Virus record (IMG/VR): IMGVR_UViG_3300004369_000070
Coordinates: 1 to 33,600 of that record
DNA: 33,600 nucleotides
Reading direction: 5' to 3' (one strand)
Source of the DNA: a virus
The translations under genes and the position numbers were made by a program. The notes under the pieces were generated by a model. It made no database searches, was not told the origin of the DNA, and saw only the letters and a list, made by a program, of their open reading frames with translations. How positions within the stretch are numbered: position 1 is the stretch's first letter; each line of letters opens with the position of its first letter. Shown piece by piece: positions 18,401-27,741 of the stretch.

Positions 18401-21400
18401 GAGTCTTTGGAGAGAAACTTAAAGCATCTTCTGCATTTCTAGAAAGTTTGATAGTATTATCATTAATTTTAACTACAAAGATTCCTTCCGAAGGAAGTAA
18501 ATCTGTTGTGAGTCCAGTGCTAGTAAAAGTAGTTTCTGCAATACCAATGGATTCTGTGTTGGCAATACCTGGACATGTATATTCAATTTTTTCACCAGTT
18601 ACATAAAAGTGATTTGGAATTGTAATAGTATTTGAAGATGTATTAATTCCACTCTCGACAAATGTTCTTTCGAAAATATTATCACCTTTATGAGTCAAAT
18701 TAAATGTTCTCTTGATATCTCTATCAGTTCCTGTGTATTCACCAGATCCAGTTTCTAAAGTTCCATTACTAAAACTAATGATAGATTTAGTATCATCTTC
18801 GATTCTAAGGGCATTAGCATAAACATGAACAGTTGCATCAATCCCAGATAAAGGTGTAAAAAGAATTTGAGTAGTTGCGGCAAGTCCAACAGAGTCTACA
18901 ATTACTTTAGATCCAAAAGTACCAAGTCCAGAATGAGTTTGAATATTTCCATATTCAGTAGCAAATGTTTCACCAGAGGATGCTCCTTCAATATGATCAT
19001 CAATAACAATATACTCTAAAAATTCATAACGATTATTTGTAGTATCATGAACCTGAATCATAAAGTACCCAGCATCGTATCTGTCCTCACTAAGAGAAAC
19101 ATGAGTTGGATATTCTGCAATAACATTTTCTGTTGGAGAACCAGAAGATGTTATATTTGTAGTTGTTGATTGTAGTCTAGCATGTTTTAGATCTAAAGTA
19201 GAAATACCGGATGATATAGAAGATAAACCTACGACTATTGTATTAACTACAGCAGTTGTCCCTATATCTGCAGATGGATTAAAATCAACTTTAATATTTG
19301 ATCCATCAAGATATGCAGTATATGTTCCAAATCCAGATTCAGATGGTACTGATGAAGAAGTAATCAGTTTACCATATTCAAGAATAGAAACATCTGATTC
19401 ATCATGGACAATACTTAATTCTTGAACTTCAAATTCTGTTGAATTGAATGTAGAAGTACTGCCATAAGATGGATTACTAACATCTGGAGAAATTTCAACA
19501 AGAACCTTCAAAGAGTGATAGGTATTGCCTACACTCACAATAGTTGTAGATATTCCAGAATTAACTATCACACTCTCAGAGTCAATCAACACTCCTCCGA
19601 TAGAAGTCGATCCTGTACTGAGATAGTTGTCATTTAAATTATAAGAAAGTGATGCTATATGATAATCGTTTACTAATGATTTGGTTGGATAGAATAATAA
19701 TTGACCCTCTGTACCAAATAATGAGACATCAAAAGATCCTTGATCATATGCAGTTTCTACTCTTGCGTATTGATTAATATATGCAAAAGATCCATCATGA
19801 ATAAGATCAACCACTAATGCTTGTCTCTCTTGAGTAAATCTCTTGTCAACTACGTAAGTAAAATACTTTCTAAATCTAAACTCTCCAAGTTGGAATCTAT
19901 TAACTACACTAAAAGGATTTGCCCTACTATTACTATTAAACTCCGAGCTCAGATCATCAATAGAAAGAACTCTATTTCCAAATGATTCTGTAAAGTCAGT
20001 TAAAATAGTATTATTAAGGGCAATTTCATTAGATAAAACTCTACCATCCGAAAGACTTAAATTATTTTCTGTAGCAATATCAAAATCGAATACACAATTC
20101 GTATCTACAGATCCATGTAAGTTGTTCGCAACAGTAACATCAGTTAACTCTGTAGAAAGACCAACTTGTAACGATTGATTTGAACCAGTTCCAGTTGTTG
20201 TACTATTTGTTGATTCGACTTGAAGATCGCCAAACTTTTTATATCCAAGAGTGTGGTTTACAGAAGATATAGTATCATTCCAAGTATCAAATGGAATGGT
20301 GCTTTTTAATGAATATGAGAATTTTTGATAATAAAAATTGTCTTGCAATCTTTGCAAATTATTATTAAAATATCCCGAATTTACTTGATTTCCACTGAAT
20401 ATTTCAGAAGAAGCATCAGTCTCAAAATAAGATTCGTATGATGTTACTTTTGAAGCAACTCCAGAAAGTTCTGAAGTAAGTCCTTTTATAACTTCTCCTT
20501 CTACGAAATCATCAGAAGAAAGAACTCTGAGAGTTTTTGTTGTATTATCCCAGCTTTGAATAATACCTTCTTTTTCACCAGTGATGACTTTTTCTCCCCT
20601 AAGATAATCAGACGTAAATAATTGTACATCAAAAGTTGGGAAATCTTTCTGGGCAATTATCCTTCCAGATGAATTGATTATATCAAACTCTCCAGGAATT
20701 TCTCCTTCATTTAAATAATCAGATAAGTTATAAGAAACTGTACCAATTCCACCAATATTAGGAGTTACTGCATTGAGAGTGAATAGTTGATATCCATAAT
20801 TACTTGAGTTATAACCTTTAATAGTAGTACCAACACCAACAGTGTTGATATTTTCAATCAGTACTAAATCGCCAACTTCAAATGGGAATGATGTACTAAA
20901 TCCAACCGACATTTTTACAGTCACATCTTTGGTGGCCGTATTAAATTCAACTGTACTAATTCCAACCCCATTAGTATTTTCTACTGGTATAACTGTTGGA
21001 GTTGAATTATTGATTCCTCTAGTATTACTTAAGATGGTTACATTTGAATCACCCAAGGAATACTTAGTTGAAATATCAGTAATCTGATTTCCAGTTTTTC
21101 CATCAAAGAAAAGTAACTCTGGTGCCGAAGAATATCCTCTTCCAGTAGAAGTTATTTCAATACTTTCTATTTTGGCAAATGTATCCACATTAATAACTTG
21201 TGGAAGAGAAGCACTTGGTTTTAAAGTCTTATCACTTGGAAAATCGTAACCAATATCATTGATTTTTACCTTTTCAATAACTCCAATATCCTGAGTGACA
21301 GATACTAAATCTCCTCTTACTCCTTCGATCGAATTAATGGAGTTAATCGAAGGTAGGATGTCATAATTTTTTCCAGAACTAGTAACATCTACTGAAGATA

Positions 21401-24400
21401 TTGGTCCTTTTGTATGAACACAATCAGTTGTGTAAGATATACTAGACGAAGTAGATACATATGAATCTACTTCAGGAATTTCTGGCAATTCGAATGTGAA
21501 AAAGTTAGTTCCTGCAATAGAGATTCTTCTATTTCCATTATAAACACTATTTTGTGTTACTATAGAATTGTGACTTAAAATCTCAGAATCTTTTATTACT
21601 TCTGATTTTTCTACAGGAAGACTTGTAGCAGAAACTGGATCTAATGAATAATAAAGTCTCTCTGGTGTAGTTTTTCCAATAGAAACTGTTACTTTTGCCG
21701 AAGAAAATCCAGAAGAACCTGTTCTAGAAACACTAAAAGTCGAAGATGATTGATCAGTTTCCCAACGTTTAGTATATGCATCATCTAGATAAAAATTAAG
21801 TTTAAATGCAGAATATTGAGTAGATTGTTTAGTAAATCTTAAAGAAGAATCTGAAATATCAAAATCTAATATTGAATCTCTATATGCTTTAATGAAAGGA
21901 TTAACAAGACCGAATTCTCCAAATGATGTACTCGAAATATTTACAGTGCTTGGTGTCAATCTAGTTGATTGATAATATGTATTAGATAATTTAATATTAT
22001 CATCATCAACTTTTACGACATAGTAAATCTTATCATTTTCCAATCCATCACATGGGGAAGTTGAAGAGTGAATTACTTTATCCCCACTTTCATATCCATG
22101 ATTCGATATAGTAATAGTGTTAGTCGTGCTATTAACACCTACAGCACTAAAAGTTTCTATACCAACTAGTACTCGTCTATTCTTATCATTATACTTTACA
22201 ACATATGTTGTTGCTATTGATGGGTTAACATCAATATCTACAAAGTGACCACTATGAAGACCATGATTTATATTAGTGGTTACTGTTACGGTTCTTTTTG
22301 TAACATCTCCTGTGATATTAGAATAGCTTGTTGCAAAACTATGATTATTGCCAGAACCAATTCCAGTGAAGAATAAGGTTTTAGAAGTGTTACCTACACC
22401 AACAAAACCACCAGTAGATCCAAGTCCAACTCTTTGAGTTGCAATACCAATTAAATCATTTGAAATCTTAGCAACAAAAACTTCTTGTCCATCAGTTAAT
22501 GTTTTAGCAACTCCAATATCATGATGTTCGTTATAAACAATACCTTCTCCCCCATTTGAAGAATATGTTAATATATCACCTGTCTCTAATCTATGATTTT
22601 TTATATAAAGGGATTTAATAGGAACTGCAAGAGTACTAGAACCAAAAGTTGTTCCGAGTCCAACTGTGTTTAATCCAAAAGAACTAAATTGCAGTATCGA
22701 TCCGATTCCAACAGCAGTAGTACCAAGACCTACAGTTTCTGATGGTTCAAAATATATTTCTTCGTTTTTCTTAAAATTATATCTTGTGTTAAATCCAGAA
22801 TCTATTGTAAATCTTCTTGATTCTTCAATTAAAATGGATCCAATAGTATGAATCGCACCAACGGTATTATTTACTGCTCGTAAAACTCTAAATCTAGAAT
22901 TTGTTCTATCTACATTTAAAACTTTTACTTTTTCTGTTCCAATACCCAAAATATCATTTGGTATAATATTCGATTCAATCAAGTTTGATGATACATTGAA
23001 GAAAGTTACTAATCCTGTAATATTTGTATTGCCAACAGCAACTCCTGTAGTTCCCAATCCAACTATTCTAAATCTCTCACTTGAGACACCAATCGAATAT
23101 GAACCTTCAATCTTTGACGATGTTGTAGAAATACCACCAATAGTAACAATATCTAGTGCCTGTAGACTGTGGGGAGATGCTGATTGTACAATATATGTTC
23201 CTTTTTTAATTGAAGGAATTAAACTAACATCAGATATTTTAGTTATAGTAGTATTAAGACTATTAACAGATCTGCCTTGCAATCTAGAGATTCTTCCAGC
23301 TGCTCCAAATCCAGTCGTATCACCATCAGAAAAGTTTAATGTATCTCCAACTTTATAATTATCTCCAGCATTTTTTACTTCTACCCTAGAAACTTTTCCT
23401 CTATTTGTAGATACGATTTCTCCACTCTGAGATAAATTATTTGGAGAATATATGTAAGGATAATCAACTCCACTTTCTCTTAAATTATATGAGATCGTGT
23501 TTCTACACCAGTTGTTTATTTCAATATCATATTCATCTTGATTTGATGTTGCTTTAAAGTTAAAATCATTTGGAGTAGAGTAATATGCATCCCCCAAAAG
23601 ATATGGAAAGACTGGACGTTTATAATTTTCAAATAATCCAGAAGATTCTATACTATCTGGATCAACTGTAGCAAAATAAGCATAAGTTCCATTTGGATAC
23701 TCAGGTGTTACACAAAATCTTCCATTCTTCTTATCAAGATATCTATCGTCACTATTTTCATAAAAAGTAAAATCTTCTACAAAAAATCCTAATGGAAAAG
23801 TCGATACAGATGGTCCGTTGGGACGAGATGTATTAAGTCTATAACCAGACTTCATTAATGTGACCACTCCTCCATCATTATTTGTGTATCCATATGGACC
23901 ATAAATTGGATTTCCATCATAAGCCCAACCAATAATAGGAGAATGATCAGTAAATATTGTTTCTTGAGAGTTTACTAATTTTAAATCAGGTTTTCCATAT
24001 AAAATATTTCCCCCATCATTAACAGAGAAAATCATTTCTCTTAATGGTCTAGATGCATACAATGAATAACATTGTAAACCATATTTGTCATTTAAAGATT
24101 TTTGTAAAACAATATCATCAGATCCTATTAAATTATTATTATATAATTTTTCAAATAAGTTTATTCTCCATTGCTGTATCTGAGGAATGAAAGAAAAATC
24201 ACCCTCTGCAACAGTTACTTCAATAGTAACATCTCCAGAAATATATCCTGATCCTGGTTCTATAACTTTTACTTCACGAAGAAATCCATTTTCGATAATT
24301 GGAGTTAAAACACAACCTATTCCAGAAGAAGATATTAACTCCAAATTTGGGATAGAAGTATATCCAGATCCCCTGTTGTCTATAATAACTTCTATAATTC

Positions 24401-27400
24401 TTCCATCACTAGAAACAATAGGTTTAACCTGAGCATTAGTACCAGATATTACAGATATTTGTGGCAATTTAGTAAAATTAATAATATCAGATCCGTATCC
24501 AGATCCCTTATCAGATAAATGAACCGATGTTAGTTCTCCTCTGAAAACTGGTTGTATTTGTGCTTTATATGCGCTTGCTTCAATTCCTGTTACCGTTTCT
24601 ATTCCAACAGGACCTTCTACAGCAACAGATATTGGGGGATAATTGAAGACTTGAGTTCCAGTACCGGTACTGGTTAAATCAATATATTGTTTTGTTCTAT
24701 AGAATAAAATTTTATCATTAGTTGAACCAATTTCAGATAGTTTAAAACTATTGTTATCAATTGCTGTAACGTAGTAATCTGTTCCGTCAGTTAATCCGCC
24801 AATAAAACTTGTTCCAGCAGAATATCTTAATATTTCTCCAGATTTATAATCATGATTTTCTATAGTAATGATGTCTGAGGAAGTATTGATCCCTGCAGAA
24901 ATCACTGTTCTTTTTTTATTTTCATAACCAGTTCCATTGTCAACGATGTTTATTGAGTCAATTACAGATTTTTGTAATACACATTCTAAAGTATGTTTCC
25001 CAATACCATAAGAAGATAATGTAACCGTATTAATACCGGCAATTGCTTGTTCTAGATTATTATGTAATTTGATTGTAGTGGCATCAATAACGTTTGCATA
25101 ATATGTTGCATCAGTTGATAAACCGCCGACTATTTGCTGTGAGTTTGGTCTATACACCAACTCTTCACCATTTCTAAGTTTATGGTAAGTTGAAAATCCA
25201 ATAGTAGAATTAGTAGCACCTATAGAAACTTTATTGGATTGAGAATCTGAGAAAAACTCTACTGAATGAGAAATTAGTTTTGTATTTACTAATGCTCTAG
25301 CATTATTTCCATTTCCGCCTGTTATAGAAACAATAGGAGTTTCTGTAAAATCAAACCCTCTGTCAATAATCTGTATTTCTCTTAAAGATCCTCTAACTGC
25401 AAGGAATCCAGTTGCACCAGTTCCAACAGAACTTGATATGTTTAATACTGGTGGATTAACTACATCAAATCCATTTCCAGGAGAATCTATTTGAATTTTT
25501 TCTAGCCTCCCAAATTTAATTGTATCTTTTGATTTATAATTTAAAACTTCAACACCATTTACTAAAATTCCAGTAGATCCTGGTTTTGTCTCAACTTCAG
25601 TATTAGTGTTAACTGGATCAGCAATTTCTCTATAAAGTTTTTGGGCACCTATATCTTTACCTTTTGTTTCTAGTAATTCTATAGTATTTAAAGTAACTGT
25701 AGTACCTGATTCTACAGTCATAAAATTTGATGTGTGTAAATTAGCTGGAGATTTTGCTAATTTTATATTATTATGGTCTACTCTGAAGACATAGTATACT
25801 CCCTCTCCACCAGTTTCTCCACCAAACAAAGAAGATGTGATGGAAGTTGAGGTTTGAATATCTCCATCAATGTCAGATGATGTTGTAGTTATTTGGGGAG
25901 TATAGTATACAGATTCTCCACTATAGAAGCCGTGATCATTTATGTTTAAGGTTTCTCCAGAAAATGTACCACTAAAAGTTTTTACAATCTTTGATGCAAC
26001 AATTGGTTTATCTTTAAACGATGGTAAAGAATTTGATGCAACTAAAGCAGAATTTCCGTATTGTTTTTTGTAAATGTTTTGAATATTTGCATGAAATTTG
26101 TTGATTTGAGAAGTACTTAATGAGTTTACTTTTCTTAAATTTTTGAGTAAAGAGTACTCTCCTGTAGTATTAAGAGTTTCTGGTATTTTAATCGTTACTA
26201 CTTTTTCAGAAATGATGTCAAGAACTTCTGCATCAAAAGATTCGTTTCCAGTTGATTTAATAATTTTTACCGAATCTCCAAGAGATAAGTAATTCCTTTT
26301 ATTTAAGGTTAACTTATAAGTTTTTGGTGAAACATTACTAATCAATTCTATCTTACTAATAAGATATTTGGATGGATTATTATATAACCAGTTTGCAAAT
26401 TTAAATGAACTATCTTCAATACCAAGAGTCTTTACATTAAATCTATCTCCTACTTTATAATCAAATACTTCATTTTGCTTTGAAAATCCAGATAAGACAG
26501 GTGTAATACGAACACTAATAGATGATTCGCCTTCATCTGGTTTAATTGAAGCAAAATCTTCTAAACTTAAGTTGTCACCATCAATCAAAGTATCTGTAAT
26601 ATTACTACAACCTAAAAACTGAGTTATCGTTTTAGATGTATAAGAAACAATACCAACTGTATTTGTAATTGCATTTGGATATTTTACATAGATTTCTCCA
26701 GAATTAGGAAATCCTATTGTTGAATCTACATCAATAAAAGTAGATCCAGCAGAAACATTTCCAATTATGTGAGTTTTAGGTGCGATTTTAAAAGCGCCGA
26801 TAGTCGATCCTAAAGACCTTGAATCTCTATTATATCCACCATCATAAGAAAGTTTATAATAAGTTTTTCCAATTCCTTCGGTTACTCTTTCTATACCATA
26901 TATGGAAGTATAAGCTTCATCATTATCACCTTGAAATATGGTTCTACTTTCCAATTCAGATGGATTACCCTCAATTGATTCTACTAAAAAATTAGAAGTT
27001 ACTAAATTTTTAGCATTTGAAGGTGTGAATAAATAATCTCTTGGTTTTATTATTTCAACATTTGCGCCATAGAGAGTCTTAAATAAAATTTTGTAAGACT
27101 CATCTGCTCCTTTACTCATGTAAAAGTCTTTTGCCTGCTTTATAAAAATATTTTGATTCAAATTTGAATCAAGAGGTCTATCAGATAATCCTGGTAAAAG
27201 TTGAAGTTTAGTTTTATTTAAAAATTCTTTTAAGAAAAGGCAACTTAAATTTTCAATAGTTGCACCATCTTTATGTTCAGCAGAAGAAGTTGAATTAAAA
27301 ACAAGATCTCCTGGATTAGTATCTGCCTTATATGAAGTTACTCCGACAAATCCTCTAATACATCCAGTAAAAGAAGATGATGTTTTTCCAGTGTAAGTTA

Positions 27401-27722
27401 TTACTTCATCACCTATTTTCAAAAGTCCATAAGAATCTGGAAAATGATTAGTTCCATCTGGAGACTCTGAAAGATTTACATTTATTGTCGTTGCAAATTC
27501 ATCAATATCACCATTCAAAACTATGAAATGATTTAAAGTAGTTTGCTCATCAACCTTTGTATATTGGTCGATATTTTGAATTAAATCAACAGGTCCGCTT
27601 TTGTATTCTTGACCAATATAATATTGCTTTAAAAATTCAGAGATAAGAGGAAACTCATTCTCAACATAAGTTGGGAGCTGGTTCTTGACAATGCTGCTAA
27701 ACTTGATTCTTGTTTCTGCCAT
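15444..27722 (-). CDS. 7: 4092-aa giant baseplate protein, gp7-like wedge initiator
   Basis: The longest gene here, in the T4 gene 7 position between gp6 and gp8; T4 gp7 is about 1032 aa. The first 290 residues (RIKFSSIVKNQLPTYVENEF, EFLKQYYIGQEYKSGPVDLI, KDFYMSKGADESYKILFKTL) look like the conserved wedge-binding head; the gp7 name rests mainly on position. The rest is mosaic: GDE(V/I) modules near 105, 350 and 3190; about eleven GxGY repeats; five (Y/F)xxxxDxxxxKLS repeats near 642, 873, 980, 1896 and 3078; and a YHYH-like segment near 1258-1345 (IIGWAYDGNPIYGPYGY, then GTYAYF). The C-terminus is EISYPAHTLTG and YRTRYIRYKNF. ATG 27722 lies 19 bases after the gp6 stop with a weak GAGATATAG upstream. 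No frameshift is visible. Confidence 0.85.
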   Translation of the reverse strand: MAETRIKFSSIVKNQLPTYVENEFPLISEFLKQYYIGQEYKSGPVDLIQNIDQYTKVDEQTTLNHFIVLNGDIDEFATTINVNLSESPDGTNHFPDSYGLLKIGDEVITYTGKTSSSFTGCIRGFVGVTSYKADTNPGDLVFNSTSSAEHKDGATIENLSCLFLKEFLNKTKLQLLPGLSDRPLDSNLNQNIFIKQAKDFYMSKGADESYKILFKTLYGANVEIIKPRDYLFTPSNAKNLVTSNFLVESIEGNPSELESRTIFQGDNDEAYTSIYGIERVTEGIGKTYYKLSYDGGYNRDSRSLGSTIGAFKIAPKTHIIGNVSAGSTFIDVDSTIGFPNSGEIYVKYPNAITNTVGIVSYTSKTITQFLGCSNITDTLIDGDNLSLEDFASIKPDEGESSISVRITPVLSGFSKQNEVFDYKVGDRFNVKTLGIEDSSFKFANWLYNNPSKYLISKIELISNVSPKTYKLTLNKRNYLSLGDSVKIIKSTGNESFDAEVLDIISEKVVTIKIPETLNTTGEYSLLKNLRKVNSLSTSQINKFHANIQNIYKKQYGNSALVASNSLPSFKDKPIVASKIVKTFSGTFSGETLNINDHGFYSGESVYYTPQITTTSSDIDGDIQTSTSITSSLFGGETGGEGVYYVFRVDHNNIKLAKSPANLHTSNFMTVESGTTVTLNTIELLETKGKDIGAQKLYREIADPVNTNTEVETKPGSTGILVNGVEVLNYKSKDTIKFGRLEKIQIDSPGNGFDVVNPPVLNISSSVGTGATGFLAVRGSLREIQIIDRGFDFTETPIVSITGGNGNNARALVNTKLISHSVEFFSDSQSNKVSIGATNSTIGFSTYHKLRNGEELVYRPNSQQIVGGLSTDATYYANVIDATTIKLHNNLEQAIAGINTVTLSSYGIGKHTLECVLQKSVIDSINIVDNGTGYENKKRTVISAGINTSSDIITIENHDYKSGEILRYSAGTSFIGGLTDGTDYYVTAIDNNSFKLSEIGSTNDKILFYRTKQYIDLTSTGTGTQVFNYPPISVAVEGPVGIETVTGIEASAYKAQIQPVFRGELTSVHLSDKGSGYGSDIINFTKLPQISVISGTNAQVKPIVSSDGRIIEVIIDNRGSGYTSIPNLELISSSGIGCVLTPIIENGFLREVKVIEPGSGYISGDVTIEVTVAEGDFSFIPQIQQWRINLFEKLYNNNLIGSDDIVLQKSLNDKYGLQCYSLYASRPLREMIFSVNDGGNILYGKPDLKLVNSQETIFTDHSPIIGWAYDGNPIYGPYGYTNNDGGVVTLMKSGYRLNTSRPNGPSVSTFPLGFFVEDFTFYENSDDRYLDKKNGRFCVTPEYPNGTYAYFATVDPDSIESSGLFENYKRPVFPYLLGDAYYSTPNDFNFKATSNQDEYDIEINNWCRNTISYNLRESGVDYPYIYSPNNLSQSGEIVSTNRGKVSRVEVKNAGDNYKVGDTLNFSDGDTTGFGAAGRISRLQGRSVNSLNTTITKISDVSLIPSIKKGTYIVQSASPHSLQALDIVTIGGISTTSSKIEGSYSIGVSSERFRIVGLGTTGVAVGNTNITGLVTFFNVSSNLIESNIIPNDILGIGTEKVKVLNVDRTNSRFRVLRAVNNTVGAIHTIGSILIEESRRFTIDSGFNTRYNFKKNEEIYFEPSETVGLGTTAVGIGSILQFSSFGLNTVGLGTTFGSSTLAVPIKSLYIKNHRLETGDILTYSSNGGEGIVYNEHHDIGVAKTLTDGQEVFVAKISNDLIGIATQRVGLGSTGGFVGVGNTSKTLFFTGIGSGNNHSFATSYSNITGDVTKRTVTVTTNINHGLHSGHFVDIDVNPSIATTYVVKYNDKNRRVLVGIETFSAVGVNSTTNTITISNHGYESGDKVIHSSTSPCDGLENDKIYYVVKVDDDNIKLSNTYYQSTRLTPSTVNISSTSFGEFGLVNPFIKAYRDSILDFDISDSSLRFTKQSTQYSAFKLNFYLDDAYTKRWETDQSSSTFSVSRTGSSGFSSAKVTVSIGKTTPERLYYSLDPVSATSLPVEKSEVIKDSEILSHNSIVTQNSVYNGNRRISIAGTNFFTFELPEIPEVDSYVSTSSSISYTTDCVHTKGPISSVDVTSSGKNYDILPSINSINSIEGVRGDLVSVTQDIGVIEKVKINDIGYDFPSDKTLKPSASLPQVINVDTFAKIESIEITSTGRGYSSAPELLFFDGKTGNQITDISTKYSLGDSNVTILSNTRGINNSTPTVIPVENTNGVGISTVEFNTATKDVTVKMSVGFSTSFPFEVGDLVLIENINTVGVGTTIKGYNSSNYGYQLFTLNAVTPNIGGIGTVSYNLSDYLNEGEIPGEFDIINSSGRIIAQKDFPTFDVQLFTSDYLRGEKVITGEKEGIIQSWDNTTKTLRVLSSDDFVEGEVIKGLTSELSGVASKVTSYESYFETDASSEIFSGNQVNSGYFNNNLQRLQDNFYYQKFSYSLKSTIPFDTWNDTISSVNHTLGYKKFGDLQVESTNSTTTGTGSNQSLQVGLSTELTDVTVANNLHGSVDTNCVFDFDIATENNLSLSDGRVLSNEIALNNTILTDFTESFGNRVLSIDDLSSEFNSNSRANPFSVVNRFQLGEFRFRKYFTYVVDKRFTQERQALVVDLIHDGSFAYINQYARVETAYDQGSFDVSLFGTEGQLLFYPTKSLVNDYHIASLSYNLNDNYLSTGSTSIGGVLIDSESVIVNSGISTTIVSVGNTYHSLKVLVEISPDVSNPSYGSTSTFNSTEFEVQELSIVHDESDVSILEYGKLITSSSVPSESGFGTYTAYLDGSNIKVDFNPSADIGTTAVVNTIVVGLSSISSGISTLDLKHARLQSTTTNITSSGSPTENVIAEYPTHVSLSEDRYDAGYFMIQVHDTTNNRYEFLEYIVIDDHIEGASSGETFATEYGNIQTHSGLGTFGSKVIVDSVGLAATTQILFTPLSGIDATVHVYANALRIEDDTKSIISFSNGTLETGSGEYTGTDRDIKRTFNLTHKGDNIFERTFVESGINTSSNTITIPNHFYVTGEKIEYTCPGIANTESIGIAETTFTSTGLTTDLLPSEGIFVVKINDNTIKLSRNAEDALSFSPKTLDLTSVGTGGVGAAHTFTATNQNPKVLVAIDNIIQSPIVSTAVTTSLYDEVLTTDNTITINDINSIFGGDLLKVGDEIVKVEGVGIGSTNALSVRRGWMGTRIQTGLSTGDLVTKVVGNYNIVANTINFIDAPYGNTPIGSTTNPPDERDYLGITNSSSFQGRTFMRTAQKNTTNETYHKNYVFDDISEQFNGIEREFTLKSNGSDIDDISNEGAVILVNDIFQVFGNLNNYTLSENTGITSITFVGAGRTTESDFVESMSNDVGVSTFPRGGMIISVGSSAGFGYQPLVAAGGTATVSAAGTISAISIGNSGSGYRSGIQTVNVSVGTSSVGTGNFVAIGTASIVGGHITGVAITNPGIGYTTTNLPFVVFDAPLSYTNLPLEYVSGTTGLGTAATIDIVVGQGSSVIDFEINNTGYGYDNGQKLTVSVGGNVGIATTPGFSPSNQFEIQIERVIRDEFTGWSLGVLETFDDLNSYIDGSRVDFPLIKAGIPISINKTKGSKIELDQLLLVFVNGILQSPGVSYTFNGGSQITFSEALKIGDTLKICFYKGSGDELDVIEREVIETIKYGDEVTLNYDPDRGQKSYLQENNRTISSITNVDKCETLPYFGPGNTVDTTLERPITWCRQTEDKIINGQEVNKDREIYEPIISPTANIISAVGIGSTIIYVDRLRPLFDLNNENSNSASRESFRKSVTLVNSIVTIGSAATAVVSAAGTINSITINEGGVGYSTAPDVSVGIGSTTATATATITNGSVTAITVTNPGSGYTQTNPPLVLIGPPAKQTETCDVLNSEYFGDSGIIVGLGTTSIGVGATGMVFHLHIPFDSDMRNTDLVGTAVTISGISTGDYFIVRNSNLGTASTSITAFGTDNSTVVGIGSEFIDNVYVANTVGVVTQTVAGVSTSVVKVTVNTDIEPDGVSGFSTGAFLGDYSWGKIVLAGRTKEISYPAHTLTGIGTNGLTGISTSSKVYRTRYIRYKNFTHNF

Positions 27723-27741
27723 TTTTTTCTATATCTCTAAA

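Noticed and set aside
15444-27722. Possible CRISPR array or tRNA cluster suggested by repetitive sequence in the giant gene
   Set aside because: The repeats are coding and degenerate at DNA level, without regular spacers; no tRNA cloverleaf was seen in the window.
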